Shown one piece after another: positions 1-9,035 of a stretch of 64,000 nt of DNA. Where the stretch lies: assembly GCF_003259175.1 (NCBI RefSeq), contig NZ_QGOK01000003.1, forward strand, positions 248,001 through 312,000. Reading direction: 5' to 3'. The stretch is from Marinomonas shanghaiensis. Lineage in GTDB: Bacteria; Pseudomonadota; Gammaproteobacteria; Pseudomonadales; Marinomonadaceae. The notes below the pieces were generated by a model. That model saw only the letters and a program-made list of their open reading frames with translations, searched no databases and was not told the origin of the DNA. How positions within the stretch are numbered: position 1 is the first letter of the stretch; each line of letters opens with the position of its first letter. The position numbers were made by a program, and so were the translations under genes.

Positions 1-1083
1 GCGCTTATAGGTTTCGAGACCGGTGTTTCTTTACAGTTAGGATCAACCATTACCAAAGGATTGGGGGCGGGTGCAAATCCAGAAGTTGGTCGAGATTCTG
101 CATTGGAAGACCAAGAAAAAATCACCCAGTTGCTAACGGGTGCTGACATGGTGTTCATCACCGCTGGTATGGGTGGTGGCACAGGAACTGGTGCAGCGCC
201 AGTGATCGCAAAAGTGGCTCGTGAATTAGGTATATTGACAGTTGCTGTCGTGACGAAGCCTTTTCCTTTTGAAGGTCGCCGTCGTGCAAGAGTGGCTGAA
301 GAGGGTGTAAGAGAATTAAGAGAAAATGTTGATTCTTTAATCACAGTTCCTAATGAACGTCTTTTGCCAGTGCTAGGTAAGAATATTTCACTGTTGAAAG
401 CATTTGGTGAAGCGAACAACGTTTTGTTCAATGCGGTTCAAGGTATAACAGATTTGATTATGCGTCCTGGTTTAATCAACGTTGACTTTGCAGATGTAAG
501 AACGGTTATGTCTGAAATGGGTATGGCGATGATGGGTACTGGGTCTGCTTCTGGTGATGATCGGGCAAGAGTGGCGGCTGAAGCTGCCATACACAACCCG
601 TTACTGGAAGACATCAATCTCAGGGGTGCGCGAGGCGTGCTAGTAAACATTACAGCTAACGAAGAAGTTGGGTTGTCTGAGTTTACAGAGGTTGGTGCGA
701 TTATTGAGGAATATGCGTCTGAGGACGCTACTGTCGTGATTGGTTGTGCAATTGATCCTAGTGTAGGGGATGAAATGCGAGTCACGGTGGTTGCAACTGG
801 TTTGGAGGGTCGCTCTTCAGCTGAGGTTCAATCTGCTGTTGGTGAATCTGTTGTCTCTCAACCGGTTATGGCAAAAGTAGGGCAGTCTGCTGCTGAAAGT
901 AGTCATGATGTTAAAGCAGCGGTTGCTCAACCTGCGCCAAAACCTTCATCAACGATGAAGGTGGAGAAGGTGGAGAAAAGCTTGAATGAGAAGAATGAGT
1001 CATCGGATTCTGCTTCGATTTCAAGTGGCGATAAATTATCGTATTTGGACATTCCGGCATTTTTACGTCGTCAAGCTGACTAG
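1..1083 (+). CDS. ftsZ: Cell division protein FtsZ (3' part; start lies before the window)
   Basis: FtsZ is the tubulin-like GTPase that polymerises into the cytokinetic ring at midcell. The reading frame is open from base 1 with no start, so the gene enters from the left. The first residues read ALIGFETG, followed by the conserved [14 protein letters not shown] stretch. The tubulin signature GGGTGTG follows, then [11 protein letters not shown] and the second-domain stretch [11 protein letters not shown] variable Ser/Lys-rich linker leads to the conserved C-terminal tail [10 protein letters not shown], which in this family binds FtsA and ZipA. The 5' part of the GTPase domain is missing only because of the window edge. 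lpxC follows on the same strand after about 107 bases, the usual end of the dcw cluster. Confidence 0.98.
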   Translation, partial: ALIGFETGVSLQLGSTITKGLGAGANPEVGRDSALEDQEKITQLLTGADMVFITAGMGGGTGTGAAPVIAKVARELGILTVAVVTKPFPFEGRRRARVAEEGVRELRENVDSLITVPNERLLPVLGKNISLLKAFGEANNVLFNAVQGITDLIMRPGLINVDFADVRTVMSEMGMAMMGTGSASGDDRARVAAEAAIHNPLLEDINLRGARGVLVNITANEEVGLSEFTEVGAIIEEYASEDATVVIGCAIDPSVGDEMRVTVVATGLEGRSSAEVQSAVGESVVSQPVMAKVGQSAAESSHDVKAAVAQPAPKPSSTMKVEKVEKSLNEKNESSDSASISSGDKLSYLDIPAFLRRQAD

Positions 1084-1139
1084 TTTGAGTAAAAACGATG
1101 CAATATCAGTATGTTGGATTGTATAAAAAATGTGTTATT

Positions 1140-1166
1140 GATACTATTTTTTTTAAGAATAGTATC
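1140..1166 (+). promoter_or_regulatory. AT-rich hairpin between ftsZ and lpxC
   Basis: GATACTATT at 1140-1148 pairs with AATAGTATC at 1158-1166, giving nine base pairs around a loop of mostly T. No T-run follows the second arm, so it is not a standard terminator. It lies 25 bases before the lpxC start and could affect read-through from ftsZ or lpxC message stability. Function is inferred only. Confidence 0.3.
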
Positions 1167-1190
1167 CAGTCATAAAAATGTAGGAATATA

Positions 1191-2108
1191 ATGGTACGCC
1201 AACACACACTAAAAAACATTATTCGAGCAACTGGAGTGGGACTTCACTCTGGCGAAAAGGTGTATTTGACACTAAAGCCTGCCCCTGTTAACACAGGTAT
1301 AATATTTGTTCGTACAGACTTGGATCCAGTTGTCGAGATTCATGGCGATGCACGAGCAGTTGGGTCAACAAATTTTGCTACGGCTTTATGTCAAGGTGAT
1401 GTGAAGGTTAGTACCGTAGAGCATTTGTTGTCCGCGATGGCGGGATTGGGTGTTGATAATGCCTATGTAGAAGTGAGTGCTAGTGAGATTCCGCTTATGG
1501 ATGGAAGTGCTAGTCCTTTTGTTTTTCTTCTGCAGTCCGCTGGTTTGGAAGCGCAAAATGCCCCTAAACGTTTTATTCGAGTCAAAAAACCGATTCGCGT
1601 GGACGAAGGTGACAAATTTGCTTCTTTAGAGCCGCACTCAGGCTTTCGTTTGTCCTTTACTATCGACTTTCAGCATCCAGCCATTGGTGAAGATGTTCAG
1701 AGCACATCATTTGATTTTTCAACGACTACTTTCGTTAAAGAGATTAGCCGTGCAAGAACATTTGGTTTTATGAAGGATCTTGAGTACTTCAAAAATAACA
1801 ACCTTGCTCGTGGAGCAAACATGGAAAACGCCATCGTTCTTGATGACTACCGTGTTTTGAACGATGAAGGTTTGCGTTACCGTGACGAGTTAGTGCGCCA
1901 CAAGATATTGGATGCGATTGGCGATCTGTATCTTCTTGGTCATAGCTTGATTGGTGAGTATAAAGCCTATAAATCGGGTCATGCGCTAAACAACAAGTTG
2001 TTATTGGCATTGCTTGAGCATCAAGATGCTTGGGAATATGTTGTATTTGAAGATGAAGCTCAAAGACATCCGATTTCTTACGTTGAGCCAGCGTTTGTTG
2101 GTGCTTAG
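1191..2108 (+). CDS. lpxC: UDP-3-O-acyl-N-acetylglucosamine deacetylase LpxC
   Basis: LpxC is the zinc deacetylase that performs the committed step of lipid A synthesis, removing acetate from UDP-3-O-acyl-GlcNAc in the cytosol. The 305-residue length matches the family. The N-terminus carries TGVGLHSG, then [14 protein letters not shown] with the zinc-binding His. The metal and catalytic motif HKILD starts at residue 237, very close to its place in E. coli LpxC. RARTFGF is also present. The ATG follows AGGAATATA. A rho-independent terminator follows directly, so lpxC appears to end its transcription unit. No secM-like gene lies between it and secA. Confidence 0.98.
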   Translation: MVRQHTLKNIIRATGVGLHSGEKVYLTLKPAPVNTGIIFVRTDLDPVVEIHGDARAVGSTNFATALCQGDVKVSTVEHLLSAMAGLGVDNAYVEVSASEIPLMDGSASPFVFLLQSAGLEAQNAPKRFIRVKKPIRVDEGDKFASLEPHSGFRLSFTIDFQHPAIGEDVQSTSFDFSTTTFVKEISRARTFGFMKDLEYFKNNNLARGANMENAIVLDDYRVLNDEGLRYRDELVRHKILDAIGDLYLLGHSLIGEYKAYKSGHALNNKLLLALLEHQDAWEYVVFEDEAQRHPISYVEPAFVGA

Positions 2109-2136
2109 TAAGTGATTAATTCTTGATCGGATTATT

Positions 2137-2165
2137 AAAAACCAGACTATATGTCTGGTTTTTTT
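2137..2165 (+). terminator. Rho-independent terminator after lpxC
   Basis: ACCAGAC (2141-2147) pairs with GTCTGGT (2153-2159) around a 5-base loop. The stem is flanked by A4 upstream and a T-run to 2165. The flanking A/T tracts extend the stem. Confidence 0.85.
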
Positions 2166-2251
2166 GTATTTAGGTCCTTGATATTTCATGTTTTGTCACA
2201 CATTACCATGATAGACTGTCTTTATTACTAATTGGCTACGATGAGTTCAAG

Positions 2252-4954
2252 ATGTTAGGAACTGTAATTAAAAAAATTGTCGGCACAAAGAATGACCGAG
2301 AAGTAAAACGATACAAAAAAGTCGTTACACAAATTAACCAACTTGAAGAGTCCTTCCATAAGTTATCTGATGATGATCTTTCTGGCAAAACCAGTGAGTT
2401 TCGCGATCGTCTTGATAAAGGGGAATCACTGGATTCTATTTTACCAGAGGCATTCGCTGTTGTTCGAGAGGCCAGTCAACGTGTCATGGGTATGCGTCAT
2501 TTTGACGTTCAGCTCATTGGTGGGATGGTGCTTAATGAAGGCAGAATCGCAGAAATGCGGACAGGTGAAGGTAAAACATTAGTTGCGACCTTGGCGGTTT
2601 ACTTGAATGCATTATCTTCGAAAGGTGTGCATGTTGTTACGGTAAACGACTATCTGGCGAAGCGTGATGCTAATTGGATGAGGCCTCTTTATGAGTTTTT
2701 AGACATGAGCGTCGGCGTGGTTTTTTCTGGCCAAGATCGAGAAGAGAAAAAATCGGCTTATCTTTGCGACATAACATACGGAACTAATAACGAATTCGGT
2801 TTTGATTATCTTCGTGACAACATGGTGTTTCGTTTAGAAGATCGTGTGCAACGCGACTTGCATTTTTCAGTTGTCGATGAAGTTGACTCTATTTTGATAG
2901 ACGAGGCTAGAACGCCGCTGATTATTTCTGGTGCGGTAGAAGACAGCTCTGAGCAGTATCGAAAAATTAATATGCTTGCCCCTCTTTTGGTCAAACAAGA
3001 AGAGAGTGAAAGTGAAGAGTCCACTGGGCACTACATTTTTGATGAGTCACAACGCAGTATCGAATTGACAGAAGACGGTCATTCTTTCGTTGAAAACTGG
3101 CTGGTTGAGCAAGGTATGTTGGCGGAAGGTGAAAGCCTCTATGCAGCAGGCAATCTTTCTTTGTTGCACCATGTGCATGCGTGTCTAAAAGCACATGTTA
3201 TCTTCAAGAAGAACGTAGATTACGTTATTCAAGGCGACCAAATTGTCATTGTAGATGAGCATACTGGTCGTACTATGGCTGGTCGTCGTTGGTCTGAGGG
3301 TATTCATCAGGCAGTTGAGGCGAAAGAGGGTGTGACTATCCAAGCGGAAAGCCAAACGCTCGCTTCTACCACATTTCAAAACTACTTCCGTTTGTATGAA
3401 AAATTGTCCGGTATGACAGGTACGGCCGATACTGAGGCGTTTGAATTTCAGCAAATCTACGGATTATCAGTGATTGTTATTCCGACCAACCGTCAAGTGC
3501 AGCGTAAAGACTTCAATGATTTGATTTATATGTCTACTGAAGACAAGTTTGAAGCCATTGTGTTGGACATTGAAGAGAATGTAAAACAAGGTAGGCCGGT
3601 GTTAGTTGGTACGGCGTCTATTGAGTATTCAGAGCTTCTTTCTAATTATCTTCTCAAAAAGAATGTTAAGCACAATGTGTTGAACGCTAAGCAACATGAG
3701 CGAGAAGCTGAAATTGTTGCCGAAGCGGGTCGTCCTGGCGCGGTTACCATTGCGACTAATATGGCTGGTCGTGGTACCGATATCGTCTTAGGGGGTAACT
3801 TACAGGTTGAGTTGGCTCACCTCGGTGAATCCGCCAGTCAGGAAAGCATTGATGCTTTGAAAGCCGATTGGAAAGCGCGTAATGAAGCGGTTCTCGCTGC
3901 CGGTGGTTTGCATATTATTGGTACTGAACGTCATGAATCGCGCCGTATTGATAATCAGTTGCGTGGTCGTGCTGGTCGTCAGGGCGATGTGGGTTCGTCG
4001 CGTTTTTACCTGTCTCTGGAAGACAATTTAATGCGCATCTTTATGTCCGATCGCATTAAAAAGATGATGATGGCGCTTGGCATGGAGAAGGGTGAGGCCA
4101 TTGAACATAAGATGGTTTCCAATGCGATTGAAAAAGCTCAGCGCAAGGTTGAAGGGCGTAACTTCGATATTCGTAAGCAATTATTAGAATACGATGATGT
4201 TGCAAACGATCAACGACAAGTTATTTACCGCCAGCGTTTTGAGATGATGGTGTCTGAAGATCTGTCTGAAGCCATTTTGGCGATGCGCGAAGAAGTAGTG
4301 GCAGGGCTGATTGATGAGTTTATTCCGCCACAAAGTATTTTCGATATGTGGGATCTTCCTGGTTTGGAAGAGAAAATCCGTAATGAATTTGGTTTGTCTT
4401 TACCCATTGTTAAGTGGGTGGAAGAGGACAAAAAACTTTATGAAGAGCCACTACGTCAGAAAATATTGGATAGCTTCCTAGAGGATTATCAAACGAAAGA
4501 AGCCATCGCAGGTGAGCAGCCATTTAGATCGTTTGAAAAGCAAGTGCTTCTACAGGTGCTGGATACCTTGTGGAAAGAGCATCTTCAAACGATGGATATG
4601 TTAAGACAGGGAATTCATTTGCGTGGTTATGCGCAGAAGAATCCTAAGCAAGAATACAAACGCGAAGCATTTGAATTATTTCAAGGTTTGTTAGAACAAA
4701 TTAAATTTGAAGTTATTCAGATTATTACGCGTGTGAAGGTTCAATCGGCTGAAGAAGCGGAGAAAATAGAGCAAGCACGTCAACTGCAGCAAGAGAAAAC
4801 AACGATGAGTATGATCCATGATTCTTTGGATGCATTATCGGATTCTTCTGCAGGTGCTGATGACTCTCAAGAATATCCTAAAGTAGGTCGAAATGAGCCG
4901 TGCCCATGTGGCTCTGGTAAGAAATACAAACAATGTCACGGTCGTCTGATTTAA
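2252..4954 (+). CDS. secA: Preprotein translocase ATPase SecA
   Basis: SecA is the cytosolic and membrane-associated ATPase that pushes preproteins through SecYEG. The length of 900 residues is typical. Walker A appears as RTGEGKT near residue 103, and the DEAD-type stretch [17 protein letters not shown] follows. [23 protein letters not shown] and [11 protein letters not shown] mark the cross-linking and second nucleotide-binding regions. The C-terminus ends in the zinc-binding SEC-C motif [14 protein letters not shown], which binds SecB in this family. argJ begins 15 bases after the stop, so the two are probably co-transcribed. No SecM arrest-peptide gene precedes it, so SecM-type control is not evident here. 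Confidence 0.99.
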   Translation: MLGTVIKKIVGTKNDREVKRYKKVVTQINQLEESFHKLSDDDLSGKTSEFRDRLDKGESLDSILPEAFAVVREASQRVMGMRHFDVQLIGGMVLNEGRIAEMRTGEGKTLVATLAVYLNALSSKGVHVVTVNDYLAKRDANWMRPLYEFLDMSVGVVFSGQDREEKKSAYLCDITYGTNNEFGFDYLRDNMVFRLEDRVQRDLHFSVVDEVDSILIDEARTPLIISGAVEDSSEQYRKINMLAPLLVKQEESESEESTGHYIFDESQRSIELTEDGHSFVENWLVEQGMLAEGESLYAAGNLSLLHHVHACLKAHVIFKKNVDYVIQGDQIVIVDEHTGRTMAGRRWSEGIHQAVEAKEGVTIQAESQTLASTTFQNYFRLYEKLSGMTGTADTEAFEFQQIYGLSVIVIPTNRQVQRKDFNDLIYMSTEDKFEAIVLDIEENVKQGRPVLVGTASIEYSELLSNYLLKKNVKHNVLNAKQHEREAEIVAEAGRPGAVTIATNMAGRGTDIVLGGNLQVELAHLGESASQESIDALKADWKARNEAVLAAGGLHIIGTERHESRRIDNQLRGRAGRQGDVGSSRFYLSLEDNLMRIFMSDRIKKMMMALGMEKGEAIEHKMVSNAIEKAQRKVEGRNFDIRKQLLEYDDVANDQRQVIYRQRFEMMVSEDLSEAILAMREEVVAGLIDEFIPPQSIFDMWDLPGLEEKIRNEFGLSLPIVKWVEEDKKLYEEPLRQKILDSFLEDYQTKEAIAGEQPFRSFEKQVLLQVLDTLWKEHLQTMDMLRQGIHLRGYAQKNPKQEYKREAFELFQGLLEQIKFEVIQIITRVKVQSAEEAEKIEQARQLQQEKTTMSMIHDSLDALSDSSAGADDSQEYPKVGRNEPCPCGSGKKYKQCHGRLI

Positions 4955-4969
4955 TTGGAGAAAGTTTAA

Positions 4970-6190
4970 ATGGCGGTAGGATTACATGATTTTCCATTTA
5001 TCCCGGAAATAAAAGGGATCCGAATTGGTGTAGCTGAAGCGGGTATTAAAAGGCCTAATAAAAAAGATGTCGTGATTTTTGAATTGTGTGAAGGCGCATC
5101 GGTAGCTGGTGTTTTTACGCAGAATGCTTTTTGCGCCGCTCCTGTTCGAATTTGTCAGCAGCATTTAGGTTTGTCTGGTAGTCGGTATTTGCTTATTAAT
5201 ACAGGTAATGCCAATGCTGGAACAGGCAAATTGGGTTTGGCGACGGCGTTGAAGACGTGTGAGTTTTTAGCGGATCAGACTGGTGTTAATGTGGAAGCCA
5301 TTTTACCATTTTCAACTGGTGTGATTGGTGAGCCTTTGCCTGTTGATAAGATCATTGCTGCTATTCCAGCGGCACTGGGTAATTTATCTGCGAATAACTG
5401 GCATTCTGCTGGTATTGGTATTATGACCACTGATACTTTACCAAAAGGATCTATTCGTACTTTTGAATTTGAAGGCAAGACTTATAGTATTGCGGGTATT
5501 TCGAAAGGTGCGGGCATGATTCGTCCTAATATGGCGACCATGTTGGGGTATGTCTGCAGCGATATTGCGATGGAAGTGTCTGTTCTTCAATCGATTTTGA
5601 AGGATGTTGTCAATAAGAGCTTTAACCGTATAACAATTGACAGCGATACATCAACCAATGACTCTTGTATCGCTGTTGCAACGGGTATGGCGGGTAATGT
5701 CAAGATAACTTCTGTTGATGAGCCTCTGGCACAAGCGTTTATCGTAGCATTTACGGAAGTAATGCAGGAATTGGCTCATGCTATCGTCCGTGATGGCGAA
5801 GGTGCGACGAAATTTGTAACGGTCGAAGTGGTCGGTGCTGCTATGCAATCGGATGCAACTAAGACGGCGTTTGAAATTGCTCATTCACCTTTGGTCAAGA
5901 CGGCGCTTTTTGCTTCCGATCCAAACTGGGGGCGTATTTTAGCGGTTGTGGGTCGTGCAGGCGTTCAAAATTTGGATGTTGATAAGGTGCAGCTGCACAT
6001 CAATGGTTTTGAGGTTGCTCGTAATGGCGGGCGTTCTCCAGATTATTTGGAAGAGCACGGTAAGCAGGCGATGGCACCACAAGAGATTCACATTGTGCTT
6101 GATCTTGGTATGGGGGAAGAGTCTGACGTGGTTTGGACAACAGATTTCTCTCACGAATACGTTACTATTAATGCTGAGTACCGTACCTGA
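4970..6190 (+). CDS. argJ: Bifunctional ornithine acetyltransferase / N-acetylglutamate synthase ArgJ
   Basis: ArgJ transfers the acetyl group from N-acetylornithine to glutamate in the cyclic arginine pathway; bifunctional forms also use acetyl-CoA. The precursor cuts itself before a conserved Thr, here T190 within KGAGMIRPNMATMLG. Length 406 is typical. Other family marks are TGNANAGTG near the N-terminus, ITIDSDTSTND, and SDPNWGRILA near the C-terminus. The start follows a GGAGAAAG ribosome site. The stop TGA overlaps the ATG of the next gene by one base, so translation is probably coupled to the mutT-type gene. Confidence 0.97.
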   Translation: MAVGLHDFPFIPEIKGIRIGVAEAGIKRPNKKDVVIFELCEGASVAGVFTQNAFCAAPVRICQQHLGLSGSRYLLINTGNANAGTGKLGLATALKTCEFLADQTGVNVEAILPFSTGVIGEPLPVDKIIAAIPAALGNLSANNWHSAGIGIMTTDTLPKGSIRTFEFEGKTYSIAGISKGAGMIRPNMATMLGYVCSDIAMEVSVLQSILKDVVNKSFNRITIDSDTSTNDSCIAVATGMAGNVKITSVDEPLAQAFIVAFTEVMQELAHAIVRDGEGATKFVTVEVVGAAMQSDATKTAFEIAHSPLVKTALFASDPNWGRILAVVGRAGVQNLDVDKVQLHINGFEVARNGGRSPDYLEEHGKQAMAPQEIHIVLDLGMGEESDVVWTTDFSHEYVTINAEYRT

Positions 6191-6576
6191 TGTTGGTAAA
6201 AGTTGCCGCTGGAGTCATTCTTCGCAATGACTCTGTGTTCATTGCGTTGAGAAAGTCGAATCAGCATCAGGGCGATCTTTGGGAGTTCCCTGGTGGTAAA
6301 TGTGAGTCGTCAGAGTCTGCAGAAGTGGCCTTGCTGCGAGAGTTAAAGGAAGAGTGTGGGATTGTTATAACGGATTATTCGTTTTTCAAAACCATCTCCC
6401 ACGACTACGGCGACAAGCGCGTCGAGCTGCATTTCTTTAAAGTGACGGGATTTGATGGCAATCCGATTGGCAGAGAAGGCCAAGAGGTGAGATGGGTTGC
6501 TGTTACTGATTTGTTATCTTATGAGTTTCCTGAGGCAAATAAAGTCATTGTAGAAGCCCTCATGGCGTCCGCATAG
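6190..6576 (+). CDS. mutT: MutT-type Nudix hydrolase (8-oxo-dGTP diphosphatase)
   Basis: This 128-residue protein has a complete Nudix box from about residue 35 with the pattern G-x5-E-x7-REL-x-EE-x-GI. MutT removes 8-oxo-dGTP from the nucleotide pool and so prevents AT to CG changes. Length and position downstream of secA match MutT of E. coli and many gammaproteobacteria. The start overlaps the argJ stop by one base. A strong two-way terminator follows. Assignment as MutT rather than another small Nudix enzyme rests on length, the GLWEFPGGK-like segment (here DLWEFPGGK) and gene order. Confidence 0.9.
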   Translation: MLVKVAAGVILRNDSVFIALRKSNQHQGDLWEFPGGKCESSESAEVALLRELKEECGIVITDYSFFKTISHDYGDKRVELHFFKVTGFDGNPIGREGQEVRWVAVTDLLSYEFPEANKVIVEALMASA

Positions 6577-6613
6577 GTCAGTCGATAACGCATTCAATAA
6601 TGATTGTTATACC

Positions 6614-6649
6614 CAAAAAAAGAGCTTCAAATTTGAAGCTCTTTTTTTG
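6614..6649. terminator. Bidirectional rho-independent terminator
   Basis: AGAGCTTCAAA (6621-6631) pairs with TTTGAAGCTCT (6632-6642), with A7 on the left and T7 on the right. It can end both the mutT-type gene on + and the response regulator on -, whose stop is at 6653. Confidence 0.85.
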
Positions 6650-6652
6650 TTT

Positions 6653-7450
6653 CTAGCTTAGTATTTTGGCCAATAATTTTCTAACGACGCTGGGTTCGAA
6701 AGGTTTGCCACAGATGGCATCGACGCCTTCTTGGGCGATGTTTGATAGTTGGCTGTCTTCCGAGTTTGAACTCACCATAAGGATAGGGATGTGGGCGAGA
6801 GCGGGATCTTTTCTGACCGCTTCGGTTAGTTCTCTTCCATCCATTTCTGGCATATTGTAATCGGTAACAATGAGGTCAAATTCCATTTCATTAAGCAATG
6901 CGATGGCTTCTTTGCCATTTTCCGCAAATTGTATGTTTTCTATTCCCATCGTATTGAGTGTTTTGCTGACATGCTTTCTGGCCATTAGGCTATCATCTGT
7001 TACGAGTACACGCAGCGTTTTTGGATCGAACATTTCGAGGTCTATTTCTTCTTCGACAATGAGATCCAATGTGGCATGAATGGCGCGTTGTAAGTCTATT
7101 TTACTAAAGGGTTTAGGAAGTATGGCAAGGACACCGGATTGTCTTAGGTGCTCAAGATGGTCACGGTTGCGCTCACTGGAAATGAGCATAAAGCATTGGT
7201 TTTCGGTTGCTTCGTTGGCTCTGATTTTGTCAATTAAATCATTGGCTGTGCCATCAGGTAGGTACATGGTGGAGATGACGAGATCAGGGGGGAAAGAAGC
7301 GAGCGATGCTATGGTCTCTTGGATGTTGTTGGCATGGTCAATTTTTCTGATGCCAGCGTCTTCTAACGCTTTCGTAATGATTTTTTTTTGGGTGTCTGAG
7401 GGTTCCACAAGGAGAAAAGAAAGATCACTTATTGCTGCGTAACTGCTCAT
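6653..7450 (-). CDS. Response regulator with two receiver domains, the first degenerate
   Basis: The protein is two receiver domains in tandem with no DNA-binding or enzymatic output. The second (residues ~146-263) is complete: acidic pair D152/D153, phospho-acceptor D197 in VTDYNMPEMDG, Ser227/Ser228 and K249 in GKPF. The first (residues ~10-125) keeps the fold pattern and KPF at 113-115. However, VEPS stands where the acidic pair should be, and T61 stands at the phospho-acceptor place. So only the second domain can take phosphate by the usual chemistry. Double-receiver proteins of this kind often act with chemotaxis-like histidine kinases, but no partner kinase lies nearby. It is a single gene between a terminator and the divergent parvulin gene. 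Confidence 0.85.
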   Translation of the reverse strand: MSSYAAISDLSFLLVEPSDTQKKIITKALEDAGIRKIDHANNIQETIASLASFPPDLVISTMYLPDGTANDLIDKIRANEATENQCFMLISSERNRDHLEHLRQSGVLAILPKPFSKIDLQRAIHATLDLIVEEEIDLEMFDPKTLRVLVTDDSLMARKHVSKTLNTMGIENIQFAENGKEAIALLNEMEFDLIVTDYNMPEMDGRELTEAVRKDPALAHIPILMVSSNSEDSQLSNIAQEGVDAICGKPFEPSVVRKLLAKILS

Positions 7451-7591
7451 ATTGTAAAACCGCCTATATTGATGTTAATACTGCTTTTTTTGCTCAGACT
7501 AATTTAAGGTTAATGATTGCTGATAGTGAATTCCTTTATACTAAATAGGTTAACATGTTTTATCTAGTAAATTTAAATAGCAGAGGTTTTG

Positions 7592-7870
7592 ATGGCGACG
7601 GCAAGTGCATGTCATATTTTGGTGAAAACAAAGGCGGAAGCGGAGTCCCTCAAAGATAAACTGGATAAGGGGGCTGATTTTCATAAATTAGCCAAACAGT
7701 TTTCTACTTGTCCGTCGGGTAAGAAGGGAGGTGATCTTGGTGAGTTTCGTAAAGGTGATATGGTTGCAGCTTTTGATAAAGCCGTTTTTACTGGACCTTT
7801 GTTAAAAGTTCAAGGGCCTGTAAAGACGCAATTTGGGTTTCATCTTATTAAAGTGTTATATCGTTCCTAA
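7592..7870 (+). CDS. ppiC: Parvulin-type peptidyl-prolyl cis-trans isomerase PpiC
   Basis: A 92-residue single-domain parvulin that speeds cis-trans change at prolyl bonds. It starts [13 protein letters not shown] and ends [12 protein letters not shown], carrying both conserved parvulin histidines and the central GGDLGEF segment. There is no signal peptide, so it acts in the cytosol like E. coli PpiC (93 residues). I chose the ATG at 7592 over the TTG one codon earlier because the AGAGG ribosome site then has normal spacing. It is followed after 23 bases by a small phosphatase-like gene. Confidence 0.95.
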   Translation: MATASACHILVKTKAEAESLKDKLDKGADFHKLAKQFSTCPSGKKGGDLGEFRKGDMVAAFDKAVFTGPLLKVQGPVKTQFGFHLIKVLYRS

Positions 7871-7893
7871 GTCTATTTAAGAGGAGAGAGGTT

Positions 7894-8319
7894 ATGAGTC
7901 ATCCTATTCAGCTCGATGCATTGTATTTTGTGGCCCCCCAGCTTACTGAGTCTGATTTCGCTTCGCTTAAGGCGCAGGGATTTGAGCGGGTAATTAATAA
8001 TCGTCCAGAGGGTGAGTCGGATGATCAGCCTTCTGGTGATAATTTACGTGCCACGGCGGAATCTTTAGGTATGGAATATGTGAGTAATCCTATCAATTTG
8101 GCGGCGCTTTCTCAGGATCAGGTCGATTGTCAAGGGCGTGCCTTGTTGGAAGAGAAGAAAACATTGGCATTTTGTCGCACTGGTACGCGTTCGTCTGTGT
8201 TGTGGGTGTTGTTAGAAAACGCCAAAGGGGGGAGCTATGAAGAATTAGTCGGGCAGGTGTCAGGTAAGGGCTTTGACCTATCTCGCTGCGTGGCCGCTAT
8301 GGCTCCTTTGGTAAAATAG
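7894..8319 (+). CDS. DUF442 / TIGR01244-type phosphatase-like protein
   Basis: This 141-residue protein matches the family that forms the N-terminal domain of beta-lactamase-like hydrolases (Blh) and also exists as a single-domain protein. The fold is that of a cysteine phosphatase or sulphurtransferase. The segment FERVINNRPEGE sits near residue 30 and the active-site loop CRTGTRS begins at C94. The substrate is not known; family members have been linked to sulphide and persulphide metabolism. GAGGAGAG before the ATG is a good ribosome site. It may share a transcript with ppiC. Confidence 0.8.
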   Translation: MSHPIQLDALYFVAPQLTESDFASLKAQGFERVINNRPEGESDDQPSGDNLRATAESLGMEYVSNPINLAALSQDQVDCQGRALLEEKKTLAFCRTGTRSSVLWVLLENAKGGSYEELVGQVSGKGFDLSRCVAAMAPLVK

Positions 8320-8354
8320 GCCTACTAAGAGCGGAGACGTTCTAGATTAATAGG

Positions 8355-8378
8355 CTGTTATCGGGTTTTAAATAACAG
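8355..8378. promoter_or_regulatory. Inverted repeat before the XRE-cupin gene
   Basis: CTGTTAT (8355-8361) and ATAACAG (8372-8378) form a perfect inverted repeat with a 10-base spacer, ending 12 bases before the regulator start. XRE regulators often bind their own promoters, so this is a candidate autoregulatory operator. The spacing (CTGT-N16-ACAG) excludes a LexA box. Confidence 0.35.
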
Positions 8379-8390
8379 TATTGGAAAATT

Positions 8391-9002
8391 ATGGTTAGTC
8401 GTCCATCGTTAGAAACTGCCACAGCCTCAGACCCAGATAGGTTTGTTGAGCCGCTAGAGCTCGGTAAGCGCGTTAAGGAAATTCGTTTAGCGAAAGGCTG
8501 GACGCTTGAAGAAGTGGGGAAAAGAACAGGAATTGCTCGTTCGACACTCTCTAAAATTGAAAACGATCAAGTTTCTCCCAGTTTTACTATCGTGCAGAAG
8601 TTAATTAAAGGTTTAGAGATGGACTTGCCACAACTGTTTGTTGAGGCCAGTGAGCACTCTATTGCAGGAAGGCGAGACATTACCCGCAAAGGCAAGGGGG
8701 AGCCTCATCCAACGGCGACGTATGAGCATGAGCTTTTGAATTATTCCATTAGCCGTAAAAAAATGGTGCCGTTTAAAACCACCGTCCGCGCTAGATCGTT
8801 TGCAGAGTTTAAAGAGTGGGTTCGCCATGATGGTGAAGAGTTTTTGTTGGTTTTGCAGGGTAAAATTAATTTTTTCTCTGAGCTCTATGAGCCAATTGAA
8901 TTAAAAGAAGGTGACAGTGTGTATTATGATGCCACTATGGGGCACGCTGTGGTGTCGACATCGACTAAAGATGCTGAAATACTCTGGGTGGTTGCCCGTT
9001 AA
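8391..9002 (+). CDS. XRE-family transcriptional regulator with C-terminal cupin domain
   Basis: The N-terminal helix-turn-helix (residues ~25-80) reads GKRVKEIRLAKGWTLEEVG then ARSTLSKIENDQVSPS, a clear XRE/Cro type. The C-terminal part (residues ~125-200) carries the cupin pattern with EEFLLVLQGKI and EGDSVYYDATMGHAV. This is the PuuR/SinR-like build found in regulators of amine, amino acid and small-acid metabolism, where the cupin binds the inducer. The effector cannot be told from sequence. DAHP synthase starts 33 bases downstream on the same strand, so the two are probably co-transcribed, though the link may be only positional. Confidence 0.85.
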   Translation: MVSRPSLETATASDPDRFVEPLELGKRVKEIRLAKGWTLEEVGKRTGIARSTLSKIENDQVSPSFTIVQKLIKGLEMDLPQLFVEASEHSIAGRRDITRKGKGEPHPTATYEHELLNYSISRKKMVPFKTTVRARSFAEFKEWVRHDGEEFLLVLQGKINFFSELYEPIELKEGDSVYYDATMGHAVVSTSTKDAEILWVVAR

Positions 9003-9035
9003 TAAATAATTAATAGAAGAAGGTTGTAGAAAATT

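Noticed and set aside
2109..2251. A secM-like arrest peptide gene between lpxC and secA
   Set aside because: The 143-base gap holds a terminator and no signal-peptide-bearing frame.
8355..8378. CTGT...ACAG before the XRE-cupin gene as a LexA box
   Set aside because: The spacing between CTGT and ACAG is 16 bases, not the 8 needed for LexA.
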